A stretch of DNA of 64,000 bases, taken from positions 1 to 64,000 of the forward strand of contig CASFNG010000003.1 in NCBI GenBank assembly GCA_949296075.1. Direction: 5' to 3'. Shown in pieces: positions 32,412-41,557 of this stretch. Each line of letters opens with the position of its first letter. Within the stretch, counting starts at the first letter, position 1. Made by a program: the position numbers and the translations under genes. This DNA is from an uncultured Parabacteroides sp. (GTDB lineage Bacteria > Bacteroidota > Bacteroidia > Bacteroidales > Tannerellaceae). The notes below the pieces were generated by a model, which saw only the letters and a list, made by a program, of their open reading frames with translations, had not been told where the DNA came from and did not search any database.

Positions 32412-33224
32412 TTAAAGATCTCCTTCCCAAACGAAGCAATCCCGGAAGATCGCTTTCTCTTTCAGTCCGGGTGGTTGCTCAAACAGACCGAATACCGAGG
32501 AGCCGGAGCCGGACATGGAGGCATAAACCGCCCCCTCCCTGTACAAGGTCTCCTTGATCTCCCGGATAATCGGGAACCGGGGGAATACGCTTGGCTCGAA
32601 ATCGTTTTTCATAAGCTCCTTCCATTGGGAAAGAGGGTATCGGACAATCTCTTTCAAGGATACCTCCGGATGGGCAGGTGTTACCAATGAATAGGCCTCG
32701 GCGGTGGATACGGCCACGTCAGGCTTCACCAAGCAGAGATAATAGCCTTTCAAGGAGAGCTCCACCGGCTCGAATAGATTGCCGGTACCGGTGGCGAACA
32801 CCGGCGTATTATGGATGAAGAAAGGGCAATCCGCCCCGATCGTCGAGGCGATGGACGCTAACTCATCCATCGGGATACCCAAGCCGCAGAAATCGTTGAG
32901 CAGCCTTAGCATGAAAGCCGCATCCGCGGAACCTCCTCCTAATCCGGCGCCAAAAGGGATCGCCTTCAGCAAGTGTATCTCCAAAGGAGGAATCTCATAT
33001 CGCATCTTTAGGGCGTTCAGTGCCTTGATGACCAAGTTCTTTTCCTCCGGAGCGTCCACCGGGATACCGGTTTGCTCGAATCGGGGACGGTCTGAGCCCA
33101 CGATCTCCAAGGCATCTTTCACGGGAATCGGGTAAAAGACCGTCTCGATATTATGGTATCCGTCCGGGCGCTTGCCCACGATGTTCAAGCCCAAATTGAT
33201 CTTCGCGTTCGGGAAACAGATCAT
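32412..33224 (-). CDS. ispE: 4-diphosphocytidyl-2-C-methyl-D-erythritol kinase
   Basis: The 270-residue GHMP kinase phosphorylates CDP-ME in the MEP isoprenoid pathway. The start MICFPNAKINLGLNIVGKRPDGYH and the ATP-binding PFGAGLGGGSADAAF near residue 91 are diagnostic, with the C-terminal SGSGSSVFG motif near 244. It is the last gene of a minus-strand operon after folC and the MFS transporter, 35 bases from the latter. Confidence 0.96.
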   Translation of the reverse strand: MICFPNAKINLGLNIVGKRPDGYHNIETVFYPIPVKDALEIVGSDRPRFEQTGIPVDAPEEKNLVIKALNALKMRYEIPPLEIHLLKAIPFGAGLGGGSADAAFMLRLLNDFCGLGIPMDELASIASTIGADCPFFIHNTPVFATGTGNLFEPVELSLKGYYLCLVKPDVAVSTAEAYSLVTPAHPEVSLKEIVRYPLSQWKELMKNDFEPSVFPRFPIIREIKETLYREGAVYASMSGSGSSVFGLFEQPPGLKEKAIFRDCFVWEGDL

Positions 33225-33259
33225 ACGTTCTCTCTCCTTATTAAATGAGTCGTTGATAA

Positions 33260-34672
33260 TCAGGGTTCAGCGATCGTCTCTTTCGCGATGATCTCCGCCT
33301 CCTCTTCTGCGTCTTTCTTGATGTTAGGCAACTCCAATCCGTATCCCTTGATACGATCCTCGCGCTTCAGCATAAGAGCGATGAAGAGGGCGAGCACACC
33401 TAAGCAAGTAAATGTCGCCATCGGTATCGTGTAGTCGTAAGAGGGCTTGCCAGCTCCGTTATCGATCTTGCAATAGGTATCCAAGATCCATCCGATCAAC
33501 AGGGGAACCATACTTAACCCGATGTTCTGAACCCAGAAGATCAAGGCGTAGGCGGTACCCAACTGTTTTTCCGGAATGATCTTGGGGACTGAGGGCCACA
33601 TGGCGGAGGGCACCAAGGAGAAGGCGATTCCCAAGACGATCATGATGATCGTGGCGAACCACCATTGGTTCAGGATCGGCAGCGTGAACAAGAGATGCAC
33701 GCCAATCAGCATGAACGCTCCGTAGATCATGATCGTAGCCCCCTTACCTTTCCGGTCGTACAGGTTGCCGAAGAAGGGCGTCAGCAAGATTGTCCCGAAC
33801 GGCAAGATCGCGGGGATGTTACCGGCAAGGCTCGGATCCACGTTGTACTTGTTGACCATCAGGTCCGTGGCATACTTCAAGAAGGGGAATACCGCCGAAT
33901 AGAACAGCACGCAAAGCAGGGCGATCAGCCAGAAGCCCTTGTTTGTTACGATCAGCATGATGTCCTTTACCCGGAAAGGCTCCTCTGCCTCCTCCTGTTC
34001 CTGTGTCTCCATCGAGGCATCTAATTTGCGATCCATCACGCAGAATACCAAGAAGGCGATCAATCCGATACAAAGCATACAGAGGCAAAGCAAGATCGGG
34101 GCGGAGATGCTGCCGAAAAACTTGGCCGCAGGTACCGTGACCGACAGCGCCAATGCCGTCCCTAAACGGGCGGTTGCCATCTCTAATCCCATAGCTAAAG
34201 CCATTTCCTTGCCCTTGAACCACCGGACGATGATCTTGGAAACCGTGATGCCGGCTGTCTCCACGCCAACGCCGAAGAGGGCATAACCAAGAGCAGCCAC
34301 CATTACCTGGGCTTTCCAGCCGAAGATCTCGCCTTCGATCGAGAAAAAGTCAGAAATCGCGTAATATTTGATCGAGCAGCCGATAATCATCAGGATACAA
34401 GAGGCTACGCCCGTGAAGCGAACTCCCATCTTGTCGAGGATAATTCCGCCGATAATCAGCATAAACAAGAATACGTTGAACCAGCCGTATGCGCTGGTAA
34501 AGAAGCCGTATTCGGTACTATTCCAGAGGAGTTGCTCTTCCAGCATCGGTTTCAGCGGAGCCATCACGTCCGTCAGGAAGTATCCGCAAAGCATCGTGAA
34601 GGCCGCCAAAGCGAGTACACTCCAGCGTGCGACTTTTGAGTCGCTTAGTTTCTGTTGAATTTTTGTAGTCAT
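33260..34672 (-). CDS. Major facilitator superfamily transporter
   Basis: The 470-residue inner-membrane protein has about twelve hydrophobic segments. The inter-segment loop FSLVPSAMWPSVPKII near residue 355 and LDKMGVRFTG in loop 2-3 fit the MFS fold; the organisation somewhat resembles the MFSD1-like branch. A charged C-terminal tail (KKDAEEEAEIIAKE) is cytoplasmic. The substrate is not known. It overlaps the folC stop by 4 bases (ATGA), so translation is coupled to a folate gene, but that does not prove that it carries folate. Confidence 0.85.
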   Translation of the reverse strand: MTTKIQQKLSDSKVARWSVLALAAFTMLCGYFLTDVMAPLKPMLEEQLLWNSTEYGFFTSAYGWFNVFLFMLIIGGIILDKMGVRFTGVASCILMIIGCSIKYYAISDFFSIEGEIFGWKAQVMVAALGYALFGVGVETAGITVSKIIVRWFKGKEMALAMGLEMATARLGTALALSVTVPAAKFFGSISAPILLCLCMLCIGLIAFLVFCVMDRKLDASMETQEQEEAEEPFRVKDIMLIVTNKGFWLIALLCVLFYSAVFPFLKYATDLMVNKYNVDPSLAGNIPAILPFGTILLTPFFGNLYDRKGKGATIMIYGAFMLIGVHLLFTLPILNQWWFATIIMIVLGIAFSLVPSAMWPSVPKIIPEKQLGTAYALIFWVQNIGLSMVPLLIGWILDTYCKIDNGAGKPSYDYTIPMATFTCLGVLALFIALMLKREDRIKGYGLELPNIKKDAEEEAEIIAKETIAEP

Positions 34673-36006
34673 GATATTTGTTTTATAGGATTATGCGAAT
34701 TATTGTCGATGAACATAGGCAGTGCGTCTGCCACGATAAAAGTACTTCCTCCAATGAAAATCAGGTCGTTATCGTGAGCGAGGCTAAGTGCCTTCTTGAT
34801 CGCCTCACATACCGTGGGGCAGCAGATACCCGATAGCCCCTTGGCTTGTGCGTGAGCGGCGAAGTCGTTTGCCGGCATCGCCCGTTGTACCGAAGCCTGG
34901 GTGAAAAGGTAGGAGGCATCCTTTGGCATAAGAGCCAGTACTCCGTCTATATCTTTGTCGTTCACCATGCCGACGATCATGTAAATCTGCCCGTAACGTT
35001 CGCGGGCCATCCGCAGATGGCGTGAGATGTGTTCCCAACCTCCCACGTTATGTCCCGTATCGCAGATCACATCCGGTTTGGAGGCGAGCTTCTGCCAACG
35101 TCCCATCAGCCCGGTCAGTTCCGTTACTTGGGCGAAACCCTCGCGGACAGCCTCGGGCAAGACGCGTACTCCGGCATGATCCCGCAACAGATGGACGGCA
35201 GACAGCACGGTCCGGGCATTGCGCTCCTGCACCTCGCCACCCAATTCCCCGGTGATCTCGCCATATTCGGCCGTATGGAACAGCCATTTTCCCTCGTTGG
35301 TCAAGACGTTCTCCTCCTTTAGCATTCCCATACGCGGGGCATAGAAGAAGGGAGCGTTCACCTCGTCCGCCCGTTTCCGGAACACCTCATAGACGCTTTC
35401 CTTCTCAGCCTCGCCTAATAACGCCGGGACACCCGGCTTGAAGATACCCGCCTTTTCCGCGGCAATCTTCTCGACCGTATCGCCTAAGAACTGCGTGTGA
35501 TCCAAACTGATGTTCGTGACGACACTCAGCACCGGCGTGACGATGTTCGTACTGTCCAACCGTCCGCCCAAACCGACCTCGATTACGGCGAAATCCACCT
35601 TCTGGTCGTGGAAATAGGCAAACGCCATGCTGGAGGTAAGCTCGAAGAAAGAGGGGTGAAGCGGCTCGAATACAGAGCGATACCGCTCAACAAAATTGAT
35701 AACGTACGACCGGGGGATCATTTCTCCGTTCACCCGGATCCGTTCCCTGAAATCTATCAGATGGGGAGAGGTGTAAAGACCTACCTTATACCCGGATCGT
35801 TGAAGGATGGCAGCCAGCAGATGGCTGACAGATCCTTTCCCGTTCGTCCCGCCCACGTGGACGATCTTGTACGCCCTATGCGGATTCCCTAAGTGATCGT
35901 CCAAGGCGATGCTCGTGCCTAAGCCTGGCTTATAGGCGGATGCGCCGCTATGCTGGAAGACCGGGATGCTGGTATATAGATAGTGTAGCGTTTCTTCGTA
36001 TGTCAT
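34669..36006 (-). CDS. folC: Folylpolyglutamate synthase / dihydrofolate synthase
   Basis: The 445-residue Mur-ligase-like enzyme joins glutamate to dihydropteroate and extends polyglutamate tails. The P-loop HVGGTNGKGSVSHLLA lies near residue 50, EVGLGGRLDSTN near 140, and the second-domain DTGHNVGGW near 315. It is the first gene of folC-MFS-ispE and has a TACATTTG box 20 bases upstream. It complements pabB-pabC on the opposite strand about 2.4 kb away. Confidence 0.95.
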   Translation of the reverse strand: MTYEETLHYLYTSIPVFQHSGASAYKPGLGTSIALDDHLGNPHRAYKIVHVGGTNGKGSVSHLLAAILQRSGYKVGLYTSPHLIDFRERIRVNGEMIPRSYVINFVERYRSVFEPLHPSFFELTSSMAFAYFHDQKVDFAVIEVGLGGRLDSTNIVTPVLSVVTNISLDHTQFLGDTVEKIAAEKAGIFKPGVPALLGEAEKESVYEVFRKRADEVNAPFFYAPRMGMLKEENVLTNEGKWLFHTAEYGEITGELGGEVQERNARTVLSAVHLLRDHAGVRVLPEAVREGFAQVTELTGLMGRWQKLASKPDVICDTGHNVGGWEHISRHLRMARERYGQIYMIVGMVNDKDIDGVLALMPKDASYLFTQASVQRAMPANDFAAHAQAKGLSGICCPTVCEAIKKALSLAHDNDLIFIGGSTFIVADALPMFIDNNSHNPIKQIS

Positions 36007-36025
36007 TTTTGATGCATTAACGCGA

Positions 36026-36033
36026 CAAATGTA
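36026..36033 (-). promoter_or_regulatory. -7 box of the folC operon
   Basis: Minus-strand TACATTTG lies 20 bases upstream of the folC ATG. Confidence 0.6.
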
Positions 36034-36069
36034 GTTAAATTTATTTATTTCTCGCGTCTTTCATCACGC

Positions 36070-36714
36070 TCAAACCGACCATCTCAAATAATCCTCGAAG
36101 GTCTTCCCTTGAAGATCGGGGATCACCTCATATACCTTGTCCCGCAGGGATTCCGCCGGGTTGCTCGTGCTTAGCCCGATCACCCGCATACCGGCATCGG
36201 TGCCCGCCTGTATGCCATTGAAAGAGTCCTCGAATACGAGACAATCGGCGGGATCCACGTTTAAGTCTTTCGCCGCCAATAAATAACACATCGGATCCGG
36301 TTTTCCCCGGGTGATCCGGTCGGCGGTCACGATGGTATCAAACTGCTTCTCGATGGGCAACTGGCTGAACACCCGTTCCATCTTGGAGGCGGTAGAGCTG
36401 GTCACCAACCCGGTCCGTACGCCATGTTCCTTGAGCATCCGCAGGAATTCGAGCGAGCCCGGCATAGGCGGGAAGGGCATCGTCTCCTCGTAGGCGTTAG
36501 ACTCCCGGATCACCTGCTGGCGAAACTCCTCGGAATAGCCTGAGAAATATTTTTTCATGATGTAGGGGAGGGTCGTGCCTTTGATAAGCCTCGCGAAATT
36601 GTCGATGCCCAAGCCATAACGCTTGGAGGCCTCGTTCCAGAACAGGTCGTAAATAGGTTCCGTGTTTAATAATACGCCGTCGAGGTCGAACAGCGCGATC
36701 TTCGGTTGCTGCAT
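36070..36714 (-). CDS. HAD superfamily phosphatase / phosphoglucomutase-like
   Basis: The 214-residue HAD-IA hydrolase has the nucleophile motif FDLDGVLLNTEP at residues 8-19, motif II TSSTAS near 107, Lys in RGKPDPMCY near 140 and the acidic motif IV VFEDSFNGIQAG near 160. The helical cap between motifs I and II resembles beta-phosphoglucomutase and sugar-phosphate phosphatases. The substrate is unknown. It is probably monocistronic, from a TAATTTCG box 29 bases upstream. Confidence 0.9.
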   Translation of the reverse strand: MQQPKIALFDLDGVLLNTEPIYDLFWNEASKRYGLGIDNFARLIKGTTLPYIMKKYFSGYSEEFRQQVIRESNAYEETMPFPPMPGSLEFLRMLKEHGVRTGLVTSSTASKMERVFSQLPIEKQFDTIVTADRITRGKPDPMCYLLAAKDLNVDPADCLVFEDSFNGIQAGTDAGMRVIGLSTSNPAESLRDKVYEVIPDLQGKTFEDYLRWSV

Positions 36715-36742
36715 GAAAGTTCGGTTTATCTGTTTACGCCCG

Positions 36743-36750
36743 CGAAATTA
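36743..36750 (-). promoter_or_regulatory. -7 box of the HAD phosphatase gene
   Basis: Minus-strand TAATTTCG, a one-base variant of the consensus, is preceded by TTGG 19 bases upstream. Confidence 0.5.
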
Positions 36751-36790
36751 CATCGTAAAAGGATTCAAACCAACCTTTGAGGCGCTTCCC

Positions 36791-36873
36791 CGTAAGTTTT
36801 CCGGCGTTTTGATAAACCATCCCCCTGTTTTTGCCAAGATTTGAGGAGGCTTTCGCTAAAAGTTGGGGGAGGG
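36791..36873. repeat. Intergenic repeat and inverted repeat upstream of the ORF6N gene
   Basis: CGTAAGTTTTCCGG (36791-36804) echoes the sequence after mdh (22569). CCATCCCCC (36817-36825) and GGGGGAGGG (36865-36873) pair at eight of nine positions around a 39-base loop. No coding signal is seen in this gap. Confidence 0.3.
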
Positions 36874-36920
36874 AACGGGACTTTTCCTGGATAAGCTATG
36901 GATTACCCGATAAAACACCC

Positions 36921-36958
36921 TATCTTTGTACACCTGTCAAACTATACATTTGATAGGT
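36921..36958 (+). promoter_or_regulatory. Promoter and start-site stem-loop of the ORF6N gene
   Basis: TATCTTTG (36921-36928) is followed after 3 bases by ACCTGTCAAA (36932-36941), a 7-base loop, and TTTGATAGGT (36949-36958). The stem is ten bases with one mismatch, placed at the predicted transcription start. It may stabilise the mRNA 5' end or be an operator. Confidence 0.55.
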
Positions 36959-36997
36959 CATAAAACATGAAAGACTAATGTTAACCAAACTATAATT

Positions 36998-37636
36998 ATG
37001 GTCAAAACGAATTTACGACAAGCCAAAGCCTCCCACAAGGATGAGTCTGATATGCTTCAAGGCGCGGTTACTCTATTCGAACAGGTACGGCAAAAAATCA
37101 TTCTGGTTAGAGATTGTCAAGTGATGCTGGATGCTGATGTAGCCGAACTCTATGGTGTGAAAACAAAAGAAATTAATCAAGCCGTGCGTAACAATCCGGA
37201 AAAGTTTCCTAATGGGTATGTATTTGAGGTTGATAATCAAGAATTTGTTAATTTGCGGTCAAAATTTTTGACCGCAAATGTGTCGTCCAAGTCTCGTGTG
37301 CTGCCTAAAGCCTTTACCGAAAAGGGGCTGTATATGCTTGCCACCATCTTAAAAAGCCCACAGGCCACACAAGCCACTATTGCCATCATAGAGGCTTTTG
37401 CCACGGTGCGCCAGCTCAAACAGGAGCTTCGTGCTTTGCATGGGGAAACGGACCGAGAGCAGCAGCAATTGAAGATGCGGCACTTTGGAGAGATGCTTTC
37501 CAGCGTTGTCATGCCTGATTTGGAGACATCGGAGACGGAATCGAGTTTGGAGATCAATTTTCTGGTAGGCAAAATCAAGCATACGGTAAAGCGGGTGAAA
37601 AAGAGAGATGACGCGGACCGTACGGAAGTGGAATAA
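36998..37636 (+). CDS. ORF6N domain protein
   Basis: The 212-residue protein contains the ORF6N domain (residues about 30-125), seen in IILVRDCQVMLDADVAELYGV, KEINQAVRNNPEKFP, and the conserved RSKFLT and FTEKGLYMLATIL segments. The domain is found in phage antirepressors and related regulators and is thought to bind DNA. The C-terminal third is charged and helical (KQELRALHGETDREQQQ). No phage genes surround it, so it looks like a domesticated or isolated copy. Regulation of neighbours is possible but not shown. Confidence 0.85.
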   Translation: MVKTNLRQAKASHKDESDMLQGAVTLFEQVRQKIILVRDCQVMLDADVAELYGVKTKEINQAVRNNPEKFPNGYVFEVDNQEFVNLRSKFLTANVSSKSRVLPKAFTEKGLYMLATILKSPQATQATIAIIEAFATVRQLKQELRALHGETDREQQQLKMRHFGEMLSSVVMPDLETSETESSLEINFLVGKIKHTVKRVKKRDDADRTEVE

Positions 37637-37869
37637 GCATAAATTGAAATACGGAAAGCTACATATAGAATCGCAGCCGAAAGGCTATCTGACCGGGTGA
37701 GTTTTTTGGGTGGGGCGGAATTGTTTTTTTCAAATGCCCTTGCGCGTTTTCGCGAATTGCCTATTTTCGCGATATGAAAATCTAAACAAAAATCGAAGGA
37801 TCGCTGCGTATCTTCGTGTCTGTTTGGGCGGATGGATTCGTAAACGATCTGATGGATATTTAACGCATT
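37637..37869. other. Gap before the fimbrillin-like gene
   Basis: No gene is seen. The gap contains a small AGCC-GAAA-GGCT hairpin (37675-37686), two copies of TTTTCGCGA (near 37748 and 37764), and two promoter-like boxes, TATTTTCG and TATCTTCG. Confidence 0.5.
37740..37769 (+). promoter_or_regulatory. Candidate promoter of the fimbrillin-like gene
   Basis: TTG (37740-37742) lies 19 bases from TATTTTCG (37762-37769). A second box, TATCTTCG, at 37809-37816 is an alternative nearer the ATG. Confidence 0.4.
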
Positions 37870-40533
37870 ATGAATCAGCGTTTTACCTCCCCCCCCGTGA
37901 TAGTGGGAATCGCTTTGGCGATCAGTTGTTTAGCCTGTGTTTTTTCGTGTGAGGATGAGACGGAGCGTCTGCTTCGTTCCGACCGGATCCGGTTCGAGCC
38001 GGATATGTGGCAAACCTCTTCGGCCTTGACCAAGGGCGATGCCGCGGCAGAACCGGATACGCCCGACAATACCGTGACGGAGCTACAAATGGATGGTCCG
38101 GGCAGCCTCTATCTCCATACATTATATAATGACAGTATCGCTTTGCCCGGATCGGAGATGCCGGAACCGGACAGCCTGCCGTTGACGAAGGCCGCTCCGG
38201 TCCGTGCGATGTACGATAATTTCAGCGTATCGGCTTGTAAATACGCAGGCTCGTGGGACGGGCTTCAGTCGCCCGACTTCATGTACGATGTATCGGTGAG
38301 CCAATCGGGTACGCCCTCGGGCGACTATTATTGGCCGGGTTCGTCTTATAAGCTGCGTTTCTTCGCCTACGCCCCGAAGGAGACGGCTTACCGCCTCTCG
38401 GCACAGGCGGAGGGGATTCCTACGCTGCACTGCACGGTGCCTCAGGAGGTGGAGAAGCAAAAAGACCTCTTGGTGGCGGCTTCGGAGGAGATAGCGGGCA
38501 ATGCGAATACGGCGGTGAGCCTGCGTTTTCACCATGCGCTTACTGCCGTGAGGTTTGTCTGCGGCGATGACGTGCAGGCGGGGACAATCAAGCGGATTAC
38601 GCTGAAGAATGTCTATTCCCGCGGGGACTACGATTTGAACTTGGGGCGCTGGAGCGGCTGGGAAGCGAAGACTTCTTTCTCGCAGACCTTGAACAAGGCG
38701 ACCGTGGGCGGCAAGCCGGTCACCACGGAGGCGCAGACCTTTATGATGCTGCCGCAGACGCTTCCGGACGATGCGGAGATCGAGGTGTTGTTCAACGACG
38801 GCACGACGGATCATACGCTGAAAGCCGCGATAGGTGGAAGCGGCAAAGCGTGGCCGAAAGGCAAAACGGTGACCTATAAGATCTCGTCTGCCTCTATCAG
38901 TTGGGAGTATGTGTTTAAGGTGACTGATCCCGGGACGTTCTCTTATGCGGGTGGGACGAATACGTATAGCGTGGTGAGCTACCGGAAGAGTAATACGGGC
39001 AGGATCGAGCCGGTGGCGTGGAAGGCGCAATTCTCTGAGGATGGCACGACTTGGAGCGACCAGCGACCTGATTGGCTGACGGAGTTTACGGCTTCCGGCA
39101 TGGGCGGAGATACCGCTACGACCTATAAGGCTACGGCAAAAGCGCAGATAGGGATTACCGATAACCCGCGGACCAAGATCTTGCGGGAGCAACGCCCGGT
39201 CAAAGGGACAGAGGCGGCTCCCTATAATTTGTCTAACAAGACCGGTGCCTCGACGGTGGAGAATACCGCCAACTGCTACGTGGTGGACGCCCCGGGCTGG
39301 TATTCCTTCCCGTTGGTTTATGGTAACGCCATTAAGAATGGGCAAACCAATGAGCCTGCCTATACCTCGACGGCTTCGGGAAGTAATATCTTGAGTCCGT
39401 TCATTAATCATTTAGGGAATGGTATCACAGATCCTTATATCGAGAATAACTCGGGCTGTGTACCAGTTAAGGCGGAGTTAGTTTGGCAGGATGAACCGGA
39501 ATTGGTGACCCATATCAAGTATGATCCTACCGACGGGAGAATCCATTTTGAAGTGGATAAGGGGAGCATTTGTCAGGGAAATGCCGTAATCGCGATTAAA
39601 GACGCAGGCGATACCGTCCTCTGGAGCTGGCATATCTGGGTGACGGATGAGGATATTGAGAAGACGATTGAGGTGACGAACCATCAAAATGTGAAATACG
39701 ATTTTATGCCGGTACTCTTAGGATGGTGCGACGGTAATAGGATTAATTATGATAGACGTGATTGTAGAGTCCGCTTTGTTATGGATAAACAGAAAGTTGA
39801 TGCGACTATTATTCAATATGCTTTTGATGAGACAGTCTCTTTTAATCATCCATTTTATCAATGGGGGAGGAAGGATCCGTTTCTCCCAGCCGATGGTTAT
39901 AGGCATAATAAGACTTGGTATAACAAGGATGGTATCCCTTCTTCTTCGAGCCCAAAGAGAGAATCCTTTTCCGGAGGGATAGAGTGTATAAAAAATAGTA
40001 TTCTTAAGCCTGATGTGATGAAGGGAATAGCTTTGATTCCTTTCTTGAATCTGTGGAGTGCCAATAATAATAAGGCAACCGCTAATGATGATCCGGTTAT
40101 TAAAACGATTTACGATCCTTGTCCGGTGGGATTCTCTCTTCCGGCAGCTAATGCCTATACCGGATTTACTAAAACAGGAGGTGACGCAAGATTCTATCCC
40201 AGGGATATTTCTCAAATTAATGGTATTCGAACATCGGTCAGGGTTTATCATGGTAGAAACTATATGGAGGGGTGGGATTTCTATACTGGTAAGGATGATA
40301 CCCGGATATTCTTCCCTTATTTGGGGGCTCGCTCTCATTGGAGTAGTGAGTTATATCCTATTAGTTCTTATAATCATGCATATTTTTGGTTAGCGATCCC
40401 GAATAGATATAATAATGCAGTTGGAGCTTGTTTGACAATCTTTGACAATGGTCCTTCTGGTTTTGTAGCTCCTTTTGGCTTTGAATCCGCAGAATCGGGA
40501 TGCATGATCCGCCCTGTTCGAGAAAAGCAATAG
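37870..40533 (+). CDS. Fimbrillin-like surface lipoprotein
   Basis: The 887-residue protein has a lipoprotein signal ending in LACVFSC (Cys27). Residues about 60-340 match the fimbrillin (Mfa-like) pattern: FSVSACKYAGSW, TKAAPVRA, and an AVSLRFHHALTAVRF strand typical of FimA/Mfa subunits. The middle holds Ig-like beta repeats. The end carries DPCPVGFSLPAANAY near residue 755 and WSSE/MIRPVREKQ, a module found in many exported Bacteroidetes proteins. The protein is far longer than shaft fimbrillins, so it is more likely a tip or minor subunit or an independent adhesin. Base composition drops sharply in GC after about 39,700, which suggests mosaic origin. Confidence 0.8.
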   Translation: MNQRFTSPPVIVGIALAISCLACVFSCEDETERLLRSDRIRFEPDMWQTSSALTKGDAAAEPDTPDNTVTELQMDGPGSLYLHTLYNDSIALPGSEMPEPDSLPLTKAAPVRAMYDNFSVSACKYAGSWDGLQSPDFMYDVSVSQSGTPSGDYYWPGSSYKLRFFAYAPKETAYRLSAQAEGIPTLHCTVPQEVEKQKDLLVAASEEIAGNANTAVSLRFHHALTAVRFVCGDDVQAGTIKRITLKNVYSRGDYDLNLGRWSGWEAKTSFSQTLNKATVGGKPVTTEAQTFMMLPQTLPDDAEIEVLFNDGTTDHTLKAAIGGSGKAWPKGKTVTYKISSASISWEYVFKVTDPGTFSYAGGTNTYSVVSYRKSNTGRIEPVAWKAQFSEDGTTWSDQRPDWLTEFTASGMGGDTATTYKATAKAQIGITDNPRTKILREQRPVKGTEAAPYNLSNKTGASTVENTANCYVVDAPGWYSFPLVYGNAIKNGQTNEPAYTSTASGSNILSPFINHLGNGITDPYIENNSGCVPVKAELVWQDEPELVTHIKYDPTDGRIHFEVDKGSICQGNAVIAIKDAGDTVLWSWHIWVTDEDIEKTIEVTNHQNVKYDFMPVLLGWCDGNRINYDRRDCRVRFVMDKQKVDATIIQYAFDETVSFNHPFYQWGRKDPFLPADGYRHNKTWYNKDGIPSSSSPKRESFSGGIECIKNSILKPDVMKGIALIPFLNLWSANNNKATANDDPVIKTIYDPCPVGFSLPAANAYTGFTKTGGDARFYPRDISQINGIRTSVRVYHGRNYMEGWDFYTGKDDTRIFFPYLGARSHWSSELYPISSYNHAYFWLAIPNRYNNAVGACLTIFDNGPSGFVAPFGFESAESGCMIRPVREKQ

Positions 40534-40560
40534 GCCGCTTATGAGCTACGAGAAACATAG

Positions 40561-40595
40561 GAGGGCGATTTTCCTTAAAATCGCCCTCTTATCTT
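40561..40595 (+). terminator. Terminator of the fimbrillin-like gene
   Basis: A perfect 12-base stem GAGGGCGATTTT / AAAATCGCCCTC with a 4-base loop is followed by TTATCTT. Confidence 0.85.
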
Positions 40596-40618
40596 ATGGC
40601 TAAAATGGAAGAAAGGTT

Positions 40619-40650
40619 TATCTTTGTGGGGCTGACACATCAAATGTGTC
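40619..40650 (+). promoter_or_regulatory. Promoter and start-site stem-loop of the DUF1080 gene
   Basis: TATCTTTG (40619-40626) is followed by a perfect 7-base stem GACACAT (40634-40640) CAA ATGTGTC (40644-40650). The bases after the stem, GTCATAAAAC, are the same as those after the ORF6N hairpin. Confidence 0.55.
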
Positions 40651-40692
40651 ATAAAACGTAACGGATTACTTACATTTAATAATAATAAAAAC

Positions 40693-41502
40693 ATGAAGAC
40701 ACTACTTACTTGCACCGCGATGAGCGCGTTCCTTTTATGCGCTTGCGGTGGGAAGAACACACAACAAGCAGAGAACGCTGAGACAACAACCGTGGTAGAG
40801 GCTGCCGCTCCCGCGGTCAATCAACTGACAGAGCAAGAGAAGGCTGACGGATGGACGCTGCTTTTTGACGGGCAGACCACGAACGGCTGGCGCGGGGCGC
40901 ACAAGGACGCTTTCCCCGATCATGGCTGGATCGTGAAAGATGGCGAGTTGATCGTGCTGGCGTCTGACGGAGGCGAATCGACGAACGGAGGGGATATTGT
41001 ATCGGACAAGGAATACTCGGCTTTCGAGCTTAGCGTGGATTTCAAGATCACCGAGGGAGCGAACAGCGGCATCAAATATTTCGTGACTGAGCAGGAGAAG
41101 CAGAAAGGCTCCGCTTACGGTTTGGAGTTCCAGATCCTTGATGATGAGCGCCATCCCGACGCGAAACTTTATACCACCTTCCCGGGCAGCCGTACGCTGG
41201 CCAGCCTGTACGACCTGAAGAAGAGCGAGAACGTACATTTCAATGGTATCGGAGAGTGGAACACGGCGGTGGTGAAGGTATTCCCGAACAATCATGTGGA
41301 GCACTGGCTCAATGGCGTGAAGGTGCTGGAGTATGAGCGTTGCAGCCCGGAGTTCCGCGATTGGGTGAAGCAAAGCAAATACGCGGATCCATCCTATAAC
41401 GAGAGCGGCGCGTTCGGTGAGGCTCCGAAGGGACATATCCTCTTGCAGGATCATGGCAATGAGGTAGCGTTCCGGAATATCAAGATCAAGGAATTGAAAT
41501 AA
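40693..41502 (+). CDS. DUF1080 (3-keto-disaccharide hydrolase domain) lipoprotein
   Basis: The 269-residue protein has a lipoprotein signal with FLLCACGG (Cys18), a low-complexity Ala/Thr linker, and from about residue 50 one DUF1080 domain: WTLLFDGQTTNGWRG, GWIVKDGELIV, DFKITEGANSGIKY and the closing ILLQDHGNEVAFRNIKIKEL. The fold is a concanavalin-like beta sandwich; some members cleave 3-keto-glycosides. It is probably exposed on or under the outer membrane. It has its own promoter with an adjacent hairpin and may be cotranscribed with paaK, 55 bases downstream. Confidence 0.9.
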   Translation: MKTLLTCTAMSAFLLCACGGKNTQQAENAETTTVVEAAAPAVNQLTEQEKADGWTLLFDGQTTNGWRGAHKDAFPDHGWIVKDGELIVLASDGGESTNGGDIVSDKEYSAFELSVDFKITEGANSGIKYFVTEQEKQKGSAYGLEFQILDDERHPDAKLYTTFPGSRTLASLYDLKKSENVHFNGIGEWNTAVVKVFPNNHVEHWLNGVKVLEYERCSPEFRDWVKQSKYADPSYNESGAFGEAPKGHILLQDHGNEVAFRNIKIKELK

Positions 41503-41557
41503 CAAGAGTCGGAAAATAACAACTCTACTTTTTTTAGAAAGCTAACTTAAAGATACC

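Noticed and set aside
38122-39411. 429-residue open frame on the minus strand
   Set aside because: It is antisense to the fimbrillin-like gene, is very Arg/His-rich and has no domain. It is a by-product of GC-rich codons on the plus strand.
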